Positions 37,582 to 47,218 of a stretch of 64,000 nt of DNA are shown here, piece after piece. Each line of letters starts with the position of its first letter. Position 1 is the first letter of the stretch. The stretch is from NCBI RefSeq assembly GCF_010091945.1, contig NZ_WVIE01000009.1, positions 124,001 through 188,000 of the forward strand. The letters are read 5' to 3'. The position numbers were made by a program, and so were the translations under genes. Source of the stretch: Myxacorys almedinensis A (lineage in GTDB: Bacteria; Cyanobacteriota; Cyanobacteriia; Leptolyngbyales; Leptolyngbyaceae). The notes beneath the pieces were generated by a model. The model saw only the letters and a program-made list of their open reading frames with translations, ran no database searches and was not told the DNA's origin.

Positions 37582-39339
37582 TCAATGAGCCGCGACATAT
37601 TGATGAATTGCATCAAGCCCAACGCGATCGCAAAAGTCACCAAAACTTTCACCCGGTTTTCGATCCTGCTTAAAGTAAGTAAACACTGGCTCAAAAGTAG
37701 TTTCTAGATCATCAATGTTCAGCTTTTCTAGATACACTTTTGCTAGCCGCGTTTGGTTTGGAGCCGCGCCCATCCAAACTTGATAAGTGTTTGGACCATT
37801 TCCCACAAACGCCAACTCTGCCAAATAGGGACGTGCACACCCGTTGGGGCAGCCGGTCATCCGCAGGAAGAAATGCTCATCCGGCAACCCAACTTGATCT
37901 AAAAGCGATCGCACCCGGCTTAAAATGCTGGGCATCACCCGCTCAGATTCGGCGGTTGCTAGCCCACAGGTGGGCAGCGCTGGGCATGCCATCGAATAGC
38001 GGACGAGCGAATCGAGTTTTTTAGGGCGAGCCACTTTTGCGCGATCGAGAATGCCTTGAATCTTGCTTTTATCTGCCGGATCGATATCAAACAAAATGGC
38101 ATCTTGGCTCGGCGTCAGCATGATTGGCAGATTAAATCGCTCGACAATCCGCTTCAGCGCGCTCTTGAGCTTGAAGCCGCCTTCGTCCTTAATTCGCCCG
38201 TTTTGGATCGAAAGCCCTAAAAATAGCTTGCCATCGCCCTGGGGATGCCAGCCCAAAAAATCGAGATATTTCCACTCTGGCAAGGGTTTAGAGGGCGCGA
38301 TCGCTTGACCAAAATACTCTTCGACCTTGGCGCAAAATCGCTCCAGCCCCCAATCGGCGATCAGATACTTCATTCGGGCATGGCGGCGATCACTGCGATC
38401 GCCATAGTCGCGCTGCGTAGCCACGATCGCCTTGACCATATCGTAGACATCCGCTTTGTCAACGTAACCGATCGGATCAGCAAGCCGGGGGAAGGTTTCT
38501 TCTTTATTGTGAGTCCGCCCTAAGCCACCCCCTGCCAACACATTAAAGCCTTCAAGCTCTCCTTGAGCGTTGGTTAGAACCACCAGGGTCAGATCTTGCG
38601 AGAACAAATCGACCGAGTTATCACCGGGAACCGTGACGCAAATTTTGAACTTGCGCGGCAGGTAGTGTGAGCCATAAATCGGCTCGATCGAACCCTCCAC
38701 ATTGCTCCCGTTGATAGTGCGCTTGCGCGCCGCCACCACTTCGGGATCTTCTTCTCCAGAAACCGCTTTCTCGCCGTCTAGCCAAATTTCGTAATAGGCT
38801 CCCGATTGAGGCGTTAGCAGGTCGGCAACATTGTTGGCGTAGGTACGCGCTAGATCGTATTCAGGGCGGTTGCGATAAGGCGCAGCCGGGGACATAACGT
38901 TACGATTGACATCCCCGCAGGCGGTCAGCGTTGATCCTAAATTGTGAACAATCTCAGCGATCGTCTGCTTCAAATTTTTCTTGAGAATGCCATGAAGTTG
39001 AAACGCCTGGCGTGTCGTAATCCGCAGTGTGTGATTGCCATATTGATCCGACAATCGATCGAGGGTTAAATAAAGCTGCGGCGGCACAAAGCCACCCGGT
39101 GTGCGAGTCCGCAGCATCATCGAGTAATCTTTTTCCTGCCCTTTGACGCGGTTATCCCGATTGTCTTGCTGATACGAGCCGTGAAACTTGAGCAGTTGAA
39201 TCGCATCTTCAGTGAAATGGGTTGTGTCAAGCAACACTTCAGACGCGACGGGTTCCCGCAGTAGATTGCTGCGGTCTTTGATGCCTTCAACCTTAGAAGG
39301 CTTTCGGAGTTGGAGGTTTGGCTGTGAAGAAATAACCAT
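37582..39339 (-). CDS. sir: Ferredoxin-dependent sulfite reductase
   Basis: Sir reduces sulfite to sulfide with six ferredoxin electrons using siroheme and a 4Fe-4S cluster. With the ATG at 39339 it has 585 residues; an upstream start ten codons earlier is possible. Visible motifs: [12 protein letters not shown] and [12 protein letters not shown] (substrate/siroheme), [11 protein letters not shown], and the cluster cysteines in ACPALPTCG and [11 protein letters not shown] near the C-terminus. The overall length and C-terminal sequence fit Sir better than NirA nitrite reductase. It is monocistronic, with a strong terminator downstream. Sulfate uptake genes occur 19 kb away in this window. Confidence 0.94.
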   Translation of the reverse strand: MVISSQPNLQLRKPSKVEGIKDRSNLLREPVASEVLLDTTHFTEDAIQLLKFHGSYQQDNRDNRVKGQEKDYSMMLRTRTPGGFVPPQLYLTLDRLSDQYGNHTLRITTRQAFQLHGILKKNLKQTIAEIVHNLGSTLTACGDVNRNVMSPAAPYRNRPEYDLARTYANNVADLLTPQSGAYYEIWLDGEKAVSGEEDPEVVAARKRTINGSNVEGSIEPIYGSHYLPRKFKICVTVPGDNSVDLFSQDLTLVVLTNAQGELEGFNVLAGGGLGRTHNKEETFPRLADPIGYVDKADVYDMVKAIVATQRDYGDRSDRRHARMKYLIADWGLERFCAKVEEYFGQAIAPSKPLPEWKYLDFLGWHPQGDGKLFLGLSIQNGRIKDEGGFKLKSALKRIVERFNLPIMLTPSQDAILFDIDPADKSKIQGILDRAKVARPKKLDSLVRYSMACPALPTCGLATAESERVMPSILSRVRSLLDQVGLPDEHFFLRMTGCPNGCARPYLAELAFVGNGPNTYQVWMGAAPNQTRLAKVYLEKLNIDDLETTFEPVFTYFKQDRKPGESFGDFCDRVGLDAIHQYVAAH

Positions 39340-39995
39340 GAATCTGCTGCGATCGCATAGAGACAACAATTGGTAATCGGCAACCCAATCGACAGATGCC
39401 CATTACCAAAACGAGAACTATTTCCGGTAAATTGGTCGGAATTGTGATGAATACTGTTAGTTTAGCATCCTCTTCTTTCCGACACGAGTTCTTACGAAAC
39501 ATTTCAGAAGTCGCTTTTCTCAGAATTAGGCATAGGTCGATGCTAACAGTAGAGAAAAAGTAGAGAAAAAAGATGCTTCACTTAAGCGAGGTCAGGGTTC
39601 AATGACCAAATGACCACGCCCACGCTAATGCGGATCAAATTGTGATCAAAAGAACATCTTTTTCCATCTCACCTTAGATCCCTTCCAACGCCCATTCCCC
39701 GTACTTAAAAGAATCTAAAGAATTCCCTAACCACGACTTTCATTCCCTAAAGAAATGCTGGGCTGCGATCGCAGCCGCCCAGTTGATACCAAATGAATCT
39801 GTAAATGCTACAGACGTGCGACCTCCCCCAACCCCTCCTCAGTCAGAAGGGGAGCCGAAAAGTCCCTCCTGACCCAAGGGGGTGCCGTAGGCAGGCGGGG
39901 TCGAGGATCTGTCGCAGTGAAAAATCAATTGGGTATGAGATCACTCTTTGATGACATCGATTTTTAGATCAATGCTTCAGTTCTTCTACCGAACG
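39340..39995. other. Spacer upstream of sir, containing a repeat-like element
   Basis: About 650 bases with no supported gene. It should contain the sir promoter near 39340-39480. The stretch 39820-39905 is a pyrimidine/purine alternating element described separately. Confidence 0.45.
39820..39905. repeat. Palindromic C/G-run element, dispersed-repeat-like
   Basis: CCTCCCCCAACCCCTCC, then AGAAGGGGAG, TCCCTCCTGACCCAAGGGGG and GGCGGGGTCGAGG alternate C-rich and G-rich tracts that can pair in several ways. This style matches small MITE-like spacer repeats of filamentous cyanobacteria. Only one copy is in the window. Confidence 0.4.
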
Positions 39996-41732
39996 TTACT
40001 GCCCTTGCAATCGTTTAGCGGCGTTCTGAGCGCGTTGGCGTTCGTCAGGCATAGTCTGACCATACAATCGTGCCGCCTGCTCGTAGTCTTGAACGGCAGC
40101 CTGATTGTCCCGTAATGCGACATAAGCGTTGGCACGGTTGAAGTAGGCATCGGCAAATGCAGGATCGAGGTTAACAGCACGGTCATAGTTCGCGATCGCT
40201 TGCTGGTGATTCCCCGCTTTGGCAAACTCGATGCCTCGGTTGTAGTAAAAATTTGAATTGTCAGGATTGAGCGTAATGGCTTGGGTGTAGTGATCGATCG
40301 CGCCTTGACGATCGCGCTCTTGGCTTCTGCGATATGCTTCTTGAAAAAAGTCTTCGGCGCTATTGAGCGTATTGGCAGACCGGGGAGTGAGCGTCTGAAA
40401 AAGCAAAAATAAGACGGCTCCGAGCAGCCCCACCACAGCAAGAGCCGCGATCGCAATCAGCCAACCATCGGAAACCGAATCGCGGGGCAAATTGCGATTT
40501 TGAAAAAACTGATTCACCCGTTCTAGGCGGGAAGGTGGGCGGCTATCGAGTTCGGTGGGGCTGTCGAGTTCGGTGGGCGGCACTTCGGGCGGGTTGGGGT
40601 CAGGCGGAGGCGGTTCGGGTAAGGGGGCGAGGGTTTGCTGAGAATCTACCACTCCTGCTGCGCCCATTTCAGGGTAAGGAGACAGGTTTGGAGGAGGAGA
40701 GCTAGAACCCGGTTGTAAGGCGTAGATTTCTTGCAACCGCATCAACTCTGTTTGGGTATTGTCGCTGAGTTGTCCTTCGCGTTGCGTCACTTCAGCGCGG
40801 AGGTCTTCTAGCTGTTTGCGCTTATCCCGTTGAAGTTGGTAGGGCTTGATGGCGTCTCGCTTAATCGCACGGGCAATTTCATCTGAAATCCCGTGGCGTA
40901 GCTGTAGTTCATCTAAAATTCGATGTCCGACGAGAGAAATTTCTCCTCGGCTTGCCAAACTCAGGGCTTCTTGGCGAAAGTCGAGATAGGGAGCGTGCGC
41001 GATCACAATTTCGTACCCTTGTCCTGCGGTGTAGAATCTGGGCTGAGCCGCAGGCAAATCGGTTGCCATGCGATCGCAGATATAGTCATGCAACTCAATG
41101 GTGGTCACGTCTCCATTGAGGCTGCGATGCCCCATGCCGTCAGCCATGCCGGTGGCTAAGCCATTCAGCAAATATTGCGTGTACGTCGAAACGAGCGCCG
41201 ATTTTTGGTTAGGGGAATAGTCGAGCGACCACGGAGAAGTAAGCAAAACGCGACGTTTACTGCTGATCTGCTGCCCGATCTGATCAATGTCGGCAGCGGC
41301 AACCATTCCTTGAGCATAAGCCCCTCTAAAGCAGCAGTCGAGAATCACAACTTGCGGCTGCGATGGAAAGTGATGATCCAAGTACTGTTGCAACTCTGCG
41401 ATCGACAGGGCTGTGTCTTCAAGCTGAGAGCGCTGGGTGTTGCCTGTTGCTAAAAATAAGTGCCCTTGGTCATCGACAATGCCATACCCAGAAAAGTAAA
41501 AGAGAACAACGTCGGTAGGTTGGCAGGTGGTTGCGAGCGTTTCTAAGGCAGAGCGCAGGGATGACAAGTCTGGAGGATCGCTTAGCGCCAGCACTTCTGA
41601 AGCGCGACTGGCACCAATGTTTGGATGCCGCAGCATCTCTTGCAGGGCGGCGACATCTTGTGTCGTGGCGGGCAATGCGCTAAAACTTGGATCTTTGTAT
41701 TGACCCATCCCAACAAGCAGTGCTGCTGTCAT
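39996..41732 (-). CDS. Caspase-like (orthocaspase) protein with TM segment and TPRs, His lost
   Basis: The 578-residue protein starts with a caspase p20 domain (about 1-250). The strand preceding the catalytic His reads VLFYFSGYGIVDD near 76-88, where active enzymes have SGHG; Tyr replaces His. The Cys motif is VVILDCCFRGAYA near 128-140, so Cys is kept. A charged linker (about 290-410), a membrane helix (IAIAALAVVGLLGAVLFLLF near 425-445) and three C-terminal TPRs (for example QGAIDHYTQAITLNPDNSNFYYNRG) follow. It is probably proteolytically inactive, a pseudo-orthocaspase acting as a scaffold or sensor, which is inference from the His loss. Confidence 0.88.
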   Translation of the reverse strand: MTAALLVGMGQYKDPSFSALPATTQDVAALQEMLRHPNIGASRASEVLALSDPPDLSSLRSALETLATTCQPTDVVLFYFSGYGIVDDQGHLFLATGNTQRSQLEDTALSIAELQQYLDHHFPSQPQVVILDCCFRGAYAQGMVAAADIDQIGQQISSKRRVLLTSPWSLDYSPNQKSALVSTYTQYLLNGLATGMADGMGHRSLNGDVTTIELHDYICDRMATDLPAAQPRFYTAGQGYEIVIAHAPYLDFRQEALSLASRGEISLVGHRILDELQLRHGISDEIARAIKRDAIKPYQLQRDKRKQLEDLRAEVTQREGQLSDNTQTELMRLQEIYALQPGSSSPPPNLSPYPEMGAAGVVDSQQTLAPLPEPPPPDPNPPEVPPTELDSPTELDSRPPSRLERVNQFFQNRNLPRDSVSDGWLIAIAALAVVGLLGAVLFLLFQTLTPRSANTLNSAEDFFQEAYRRSQERDRQGAIDHYTQAITLNPDNSNFYYNRGIEFAKAGNHQQAIANYDRAVNLDPAFADAYFNRANAYVALRDNQAAVQDYEQAARLYGQTMPDERQRAQNAAKRLQGQ

Positions 41733-41853
41733 GCAGACCCCCGATCAATGTTCTAACGTAAGATTTTAAGCTATCCCTTGGTCAGAAAAAGAACAGAATT
41801 TTGGGACGGGGCTAAAGCGGGGGAAACAGTCCCAGGGTTCTCAAGGGAGAGGG

Positions 41854-43122
41854 TTACAAAATCTCCGAGGACAGCGATCGCTCAGGTTCGTCTATCTGCA
41901 CCATTTTAGTAGGGCTGGAGGCGGTTACGCCTGATTCCCAACGCTCTAGAATGACTGCATTTGCGACATTTCCCATTAAGTTCAAAACGGTATGAAAACC
42001 GTCCATCAAGCGATCAACGCCTGCCAAAATTGCGACGCCTTCTAGGGGCAATCCGGCGGCGGTCAACACGGTTGTCAGCATGACGATGCCTGCGCCCGGA
42101 ACACCTGCCGTGCTGAACGACACGAGGAGCGTACTCAGCGCGATCGCACAGAGCAAACTGGCGGTGATCGGCACATTAAATAACTGAGCCACAAACAACG
42201 CATTGATCGCTTGACCAAGCGCCATCCCGTCTCGTTTTAGGGCAGTGCCAAGCGGAATGGCAAAGCTGGCGATCGTAGGCGATAAGCCGTAATCTTCGGC
42301 ATTGCTGAGCGCAACCGGGAGGGCTGCATTAGAACTTGCTGTACCAAACCCGAGAGAAAAGCTCGGAAAAAAGCTTCGGAAAAAATGGATGGGTTTCCCC
42401 TTGACAAGTCCCAAGAGTAGCCCGTAGAGCAGTGTCATCAGTGCGATCGCAGATACGACGCTCACCATATAAGTAATCAACCGCCCCAAAATCGACAATC
42501 CTTGCTCGGCAATGACCGAACTAATCAGCGCAAAAACCCCAACGGGAGCAAGATATAGGATAAAAAATAAAATTTTTTCACTAATGGCGTAAATACTTTC
42601 CACAAACGCCAAAAACGGTTTTGCTCTCTCACCGGCTTGCTGAATGCCAACACCAATCAAGGCTCCAGACAAAATGGTTTGCAGCAAATTTCCACTGCTA
42701 AGCGCGGCTAGTGGGTTCACCGGAATTAGACTCACCAACCAATCAATTAGATTCGGCGCGATCGCAGGTTCAGCCCTTTGATCCAACGCAAACCCTTCCA
42801 CCCCAACCCCAGGATGCAAAATGATTGCCGTCATCATCCCCACCCCAACTGCGATCGCGCTGGTAAGGACATAACCCGACAATAACTTTGCTGTGTATCG
42901 TCCCACCTGAGCCGCATTCTGCACTCGCGTTAGCCCCATGATCAGCGAGGAAAAAACGATGGGAACCACCACAAACTGAATGAGGCGAAGAAAAGCTTGC
43001 CCCAACGGAGCTAAGCAGTAAGCATTTAATGGCGTGACCCACGTTGGAAATGCTGCGTGTACCGTTGCTCCAAAGCCGATTCCTAGCCCTAAAGCGAGCA
43101 AAATAATTGCTGAAAGGTTCAT
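41854..43122 (-). CDS. Dicarboxylate/amino acid:cation symporter (DAACS family)
   Basis: The 422-residue membrane protein matches GltP/DctA-type sodium- or proton-coupled transporters of glutamate, aspartate or C4-dicarboxylates. Family marks: LGLGIGFGATVHAAFP near the start, VVPIVFSSLIMGLTRV, and the re-entrant loop region FGTASSNAALPVALSNAEDYGLS followed by FAIPLGTALKRDGMALGQAIN. The expected SSS-like serine motif is ASSNAA here. Substrate is not decidable. It is unlinked to its neighbours. Confidence 0.92.
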   Translation of the reverse strand: MNLSAIILLALGLGIGFGATVHAAFPTWVTPLNAYCLAPLGQAFLRLIQFVVVPIVFSSLIMGLTRVQNAAQVGRYTAKLLSGYVLTSAIAVGVGMMTAIILHPGVGVEGFALDQRAEPAIAPNLIDWLVSLIPVNPLAALSSGNLLQTILSGALIGVGIQQAGERAKPFLAFVESIYAISEKILFFILYLAPVGVFALISSVIAEQGLSILGRLITYMVSVVSAIALMTLLYGLLLGLVKGKPIHFFRSFFPSFSLGFGTASSNAALPVALSNAEDYGLSPTIASFAIPLGTALKRDGMALGQAINALFVAQLFNVPITASLLCAIALSTLLVSFSTAGVPGAGIVMLTTVLTAAGLPLEGVAILAGVDRLMDGFHTVLNLMGNVANAVILERWESGVTASSPTKMVQIDEPERSLSSEIL

Positions 43123-43790
43123 TCGTCGTAGCCTCTAGGAGATGACAACATGCACTGCTGACAGATTCAATTTAAGATGCACAGTTTCTCACGATAGCAA
43201 GCGACGACGCTTTAAGTTTGTATGATCAGTAACGAATATTGGCACGCGATTGTAATTGAACATCTATGTAATCAAAAAGTTTGGACATCTGGCGAATAAA
43301 AATACTTAAAGAAGATTTGGGCTATTAGGAACAAGATTTAAGCAACGAAGTTACCGTTTTAGCAGTAAAATTGGGTCGTGTTATTTTCGGCAGAAGTTAA
43401 GAATTTAGAATCGCAAGGTATCTATGAGAGACAACACTAAATGAACCTGTAAGTTATTAAAATTTCTGGTTGACAGCAGATTTGGTAGCGGATGTAGCGG
43501 ATTCCTTTAGCGCTGCTTTGGGAGGAAATCGATATGTTTCACTATCCCCGCTAATCCATAATCAATCCAGCATCAATCCATCGTTAATCCGTTACATTGG
43601 TTCTCTAATCTACTGTTGAGAAACGGTATAATCTTGAATCTCATATAATCTTGGATCTCAATTGTTGCATCTCAAATGTTGAACTAATGCTGAACTAATG
43701 CTGAACTGAACTGATGCTAAACCTGCTCTAGAAACCGCTATCCTGGCTTTACGATCTTGGCTTTAAGAGTAAGACACATAAAAACACACA
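43123..43790. other. Repeat-rich spacer upstream of the peptide-binding protein gene
   Basis: About 670 bases without a gene. From 43551 it becomes short-repeat rich, in front of the binding-protein gene. Confidence 0.5.
43551..43720. repeat. Cluster of short degenerate tandem repeats
   Basis: Three families follow each other: AATCCAT/AATCAATCCAGCATCAATCCATC (43555-43583); ATAATCTTGAATCTCAT then ATAATCTTGGATCTCAA (43629-43662, two copies with one or two changes); and GAACTAATGCT repeated (43681-43703) followed by variants GAACTGAACTGATGCT. They look slipped-strand derived. Confidence 0.7.
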
Positions 43791-45458
43791 ATGGCACGAC
43801 GCACCCTATCTTCTTTTTTTCCCTCAAAGCCTTGGCGGATTGGCGTTCTCGCTAGCTTATTTGTCCTTGCGATCGCGGTGACCAACTGCACCTCGCAAAA
43901 CGCCTCAAGCCCAGATGTAAAGGGGTCTACTTCCTCGGCAGGTGTCCTGATTTACGGCTCTGGGGGGCAACCTGTCAATCTAGAAGCAGGCAACGTCACC
44001 GATGGAAATTCATTGGTGGTTCACAACCAGATTTACAACCGCTTGATTGAATTTAAACCGGGAACAACCGAGCTAGATCCAAGCTTAGCCACAGGTTGGG
44101 CGGCTTCGCCCGATGGTAAAACCTATACCTTTAAGTTGCGCTCAGGCATTAAATTTCACGACGGGACAGACTTTAATGCTGAAGCTGTCACCTTTAACTT
44201 CGATCGCTGGTGGGACAAAAATGATCCAAACGGGTTTCGCAATGCTGGCAAGACGTACGAAATTTGGGGTCAGATATTTGGCGGCTATAAAGGTGAACCA
44301 ACCTCGCTGATTCAAGACATCAAGGCGGTAGATGGGTCTACCGTTCAGTTTGTGCTAAAGCAACCGTTTGCGGCGTTTCCGTCTGCGATCGCATCAAGTT
44401 ATTTCAGCATTGCCAGTCCCACCGCCATTAGGAAAGCCGGGGCAACCTACGGAACTCCGGCAGGGGGAGCCGTGGGAACGGGAGGATTTGTGTTTAAAGA
44501 ATGGCGGAGCGGCGATCGCATCGTTCTCGAAAAAAATCCCGATTACTGGAAAGCGGGGTTGCCAAAAACCAATCAGCTTGTGATGCGATTTGTCAGCGAT
44601 GCCAGCGCCAGATTGGCTCAGTTGCGCGCCGGGCAGCTTGATTTTACCGTTGATCTTGCGCCCGATCAAAAAGCTGAAATTGAGCGCGATACAGCCCTTT
44701 CAGCCATCAGCCGTCCCTCGTTTAACGTGGGCTATTTGGCGTTAAATCCGAGCTACAAGCCCTTTGCAGATGTGCGGATCAGACACGCGATCGCTCATGC
44801 CATCAATCAGCAAGCGATCGTCCAAGCGTTTTGGCAAGGGGCGGCAGTTAACGATGCTCACTTTGTGCCGCAGACGTTTGATTGGGCGAAAGGGGCAAAC
44901 CTGCCAGCCTACGAGTTCAATCCGCCAAAGGCAAAAGACTTGCTCACTCAAGCGGGTTACCCCAACGGGTTTGATTTGGATCTGTGGTATATGCCCGTGT
45001 CGCGACCTTATTTTCCAACGCCAAAGCCGATCGCAGAAGCCTTTGCCGCAGACCTCAGCGCGGTCGGAATTCGGGTCAACCTCAAGACCAAAGATTGGGC
45101 ATCTTATCTGAGCGATCGCATCAAACCTCCAGGCTATCAGGCATTTATGATGGGCTGGATTGGCGACTATGGCGACCCAGACACGTTTTACTATCCCCAC
45201 TTTGGTCCTGACGGCACAAATGATATCGGCAAGTGGAAAAACGAGCAGGTGCTGCAACTTTTAGAACAAGCCAGAACTGCATCAGCGCAATCTGATCGAG
45301 GCAAGCTATATGCACAAGTTGATGAAATTATCCATCGGGAAGCGGTCAGGCTACCGATCGTGCATGCTGAGCCATTGTTAGCGCAACGGAAAAGCCTCGA
45401 AGGCTGGATTCCTAGCCCGCTTGGAAGCGAACCCTTTGAAGCGATCGCAAAGCGATAG
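43791..45458 (+). CDS. Oligopeptide/nickel-type ABC substrate-binding lipoprotein, orphan
   Basis: The 555-residue family 5 solute-binding protein has a signal segment (IGVLASLFVLAIAVTNC near 17-33) and a lipid-attachment-like Cys33; the minus-one Asn is unusual for a lipobox. Conserved parts include VVHNQIYNRLIEF, LRSGIKFHDGTDFNAEAV (family signature), RHAIAHAINQQAIV and GWIGDYGDPDTFYY. No peptide permease or ATPase gene is next to it; a sugar-type permease gene converges 5 bases away. Substrate unknown. Confidence 0.9.
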   Translation: MARRTLSSFFPSKPWRIGVLASLFVLAIAVTNCTSQNASSPDVKGSTSSAGVLIYGSGGQPVNLEAGNVTDGNSLVVHNQIYNRLIEFKPGTTELDPSLATGWAASPDGKTYTFKLRSGIKFHDGTDFNAEAVTFNFDRWWDKNDPNGFRNAGKTYEIWGQIFGGYKGEPTSLIQDIKAVDGSTVQFVLKQPFAAFPSAIASSYFSIASPTAIRKAGATYGTPAGGAVGTGGFVFKEWRSGDRIVLEKNPDYWKAGLPKTNQLVMRFVSDASARLAQLRAGQLDFTVDLAPDQKAEIERDTALSAISRPSFNVGYLALNPSYKPFADVRIRHAIAHAINQQAIVQAFWQGAAVNDAHFVPQTFDWAKGANLPAYEFNPPKAKDLLTQAGYPNGFDLDLWYMPVSRPYFPTPKPIAEAFAADLSAVGIRVNLKTKDWASYLSDRIKPPGYQAFMMGWIGDYGDPDTFYYPHFGPDGTNDIGKWKNEQVLQLLEQARTASAQSDRGKLYAQVDEIIHREAVRLPIVHAEPLLAQRKSLEGWIPSPLGSEPFEAIAKR

Positions 45459-45463
45459 GCGGC

Positions 45464-46306
45464 TCACCCCTTAACCCCACTGCCCGATTCGGTCGGCACG
45501 ATGTAGTGCTGCATTGCCACAAAAAACATTAGAATTGGCACGATCGAAATGACCGATCCGGCGGCGATCAATCGCCAGTCTAAGGTAAATGTGCCAGCTA
45601 GGTTAGCGACGCCGAGGGGCAAGGTGAATAGTTCAGGACGATCTAACACGAGCAAAGGCCATAGAAAATCGCTCCACGACCCGATAAACACAAAAATTGC
45701 CAGCGTCACCAACGCCGGACGAATCGAGGGAATCATGACATGCCACCACACCCCAACCTCTGAGCAGCCGTCCATCCGCGCGGCTTCTTCAAGCTCTTTG
45801 GGAACGCCTTGAAAAGCTTGGCGAAGTAAAAAAATTCCGAATGCAGAGGCGATTCCTGGAAAGATAACGCCTAGATATGTATTGAGCAATTGGAGCTTGA
45901 CCGCCAAAACATACAGGGGAATCATGACAATCTGAAAGGGAATCAGAATAGTCGAAACAACCGCGCTAAAAATAATTTCTCGACCCTTAAATGAAAGCCT
46001 TGCCAATGGGTAAGCTGCCAGAGAGCAAAACAGTAAATTTAACGCTACCGTCAGCACAGAAACCAATGTGCTGTTAAACAAATAGCGCCCGAATGGATTG
46101 CTTTGCCAAACGGTCACAAAATTCTCAACCGTTGGCTGCACGGGAATTAACTGCGGTGGAAACTGAAAAATATTTTCCGTGGGTGACTTAAAAGATGTGC
46201 TGACGAGCCACACCAAAGGAATGAGCATAATTAGTGCGATCGCACTTAAGACCCCATACATTCCCCACGATCGCCACCTTCGATTATGCTGAATCATCGC
46301 TCTCAA
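45464..46306 (-). CDS. Carbohydrate-type ABC transporter permease (MalG family), orphan
   Basis: The 280-residue protein has six membrane segments and the EAA loop VPKELEEAARMDGCSEVGVWWH near residues 168-190. N-terminal Arg-rich segment precedes the first helix. A second ATG lies at residue 4. It is the MalG-type partner of a sugar importer, but no MalF, binding protein or ATPase neighbours it; the adjacent binding protein is of a different (peptide) family. It begins 13 bases downstream of nothing on its strand except the methyltransferase gene, which ends at 46320. Confidence 0.88.
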   Translation of the reverse strand: MRAMIQHNRRWRSWGMYGVLSAIALIMLIPLVWLVSTSFKSPTENIFQFPPQLIPVQPTVENFVTVWQSNPFGRYLFNSTLVSVLTVALNLLFCSLAAYPLARLSFKGREIIFSAVVSTILIPFQIVMIPLYVLAVKLQLLNTYLGVIFPGIASAFGIFLLRQAFQGVPKELEEAARMDGCSEVGVWWHVMIPSIRPALVTLAIFVFIGSWSDFLWPLLVLDRPELFTLPLGVANLAGTFTLDWRLIAAGSVISIVPILMFFVAMQHYIVPTESGSGVKG

Positions 46307-46319
46307 TGCTTACCCAAAC

Positions 46320-47120
46320 TTATTTTGTCGCTACCACTGCCACGTTCCACGCCATGCGTTTCATCCACGGCAGCTTTTTCAACACTCGATCGAGCCTTTC
46401 TAAGTTGAGATAGGTTTTTTCTAGCCTGGCTTGCTCAACGATAATTTTTTTCCAGTATCGCTCTTCGTTGGGGTTCACTTTCTCGATCAGGTAAAATTGC
46501 AGAAAAATCCACAAGCTGGCGATCCAAAACGTGTCGTAATGGGTTTGTGAATACAGCGATCGAATGTAATTCACCAGGTTAATATCTAGCGGCGTTTCAT
46601 CGGCGGTTCGCACTTCGGTTGCCATTTTGCGGTAGACATTGATCACCGGATTATGCTTCAACGGGTCCCAAAAGCAGGCTTTGCCCCCCGGTTTTAGCAC
46701 TCGATGCATTTCGTGCAGCGTTAGTTTCGGATCGGGAATGTGGTGCAGCAAATTAGATGCATAAACAATATCAAACGTGTTGTCAGGAAAATCGATCGCC
46801 ATCGCATTGATCACTTTCCCCTCAACCTGCACTCCGTTTCGCGCCGCTAACTGGGTCGCCACCTCCACCATGCCAGACGAATAGTCAGTCGCCATGCATC
46901 GCGCGCCGAGTTGTGCAAAATAAACGCTGTTCTCCCCTGCCCCGCAACCGAGATCGAGCAGATATTTACCCCGGACATCGCCCAATTGTCTTAAGATAAA
47001 ACGATTTTCAGGAGCGGTGCAGGCTTCAAAATAATCTTTAACTCGTATGCCGTCGATGTCGATCGTGCTTGCCCACTGATCGTGAAAATCTTGCTCTCGG
47101 CGCAACAAATCGTCTTGCAT
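46320..47120 (-). CDS. Class I SAM-dependent methyltransferase
   Basis: The ATG at 47120 gives 266 residues; another ATG 18 codons upstream adds a hydrophobic segment. Motif I is LLDLGCGAGENSVYFA, then ATDYSSGMVEVA, and FDIVYASNLLHHIPDP (motif IV to post-II), with ALKPGGK-like VLKPGGKACFWDP. The C-terminal 110 residues include an amphipathic/hydrophobic helix (FWIASLWIFLQFYLIEKV), so it may act on lipids or at a membrane. Methyl acceptor unknown. The permease gene lies 13 bases downstream on the same strand. Confidence 0.85.
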   Translation of the reverse strand: MQDDLLRREQDFHDQWASTIDIDGIRVKDYFEACTAPENRFILRQLGDVRGKYLLDLGCGAGENSVYFAQLGARCMATDYSSGMVEVATQLAARNGVQVEGKVINAMAIDFPDNTFDIVYASNLLHHIPDPKLTLHEMHRVLKPGGKACFWDPLKHNPVINVYRKMATEVRTADETPLDINLVNYIRSLYSQTHYDTFWIASLWIFLQFYLIEKVNPNEERYWKKIIVEQARLEKTYLNLERLDRVLKKLPWMKRMAWNVAVVATK

Positions 47121-47218
47121 AACATTTAGAAGATCATTAAAAAGGGGCAGTGATAAACCACCCCAAAATACCATTGAACGAAGTTCTGTAGAAGGAAGCG
47201 TTAAGTTCTGTCTCGGTG

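Noticed and set aside
37582-39339. Nitrite reductase NirA instead of sulfite reductase
   Set aside because: Length near 585 residues and the C-terminal [11 protein letters not shown] context with long extension fit Sir better; no nitrate genes are near.
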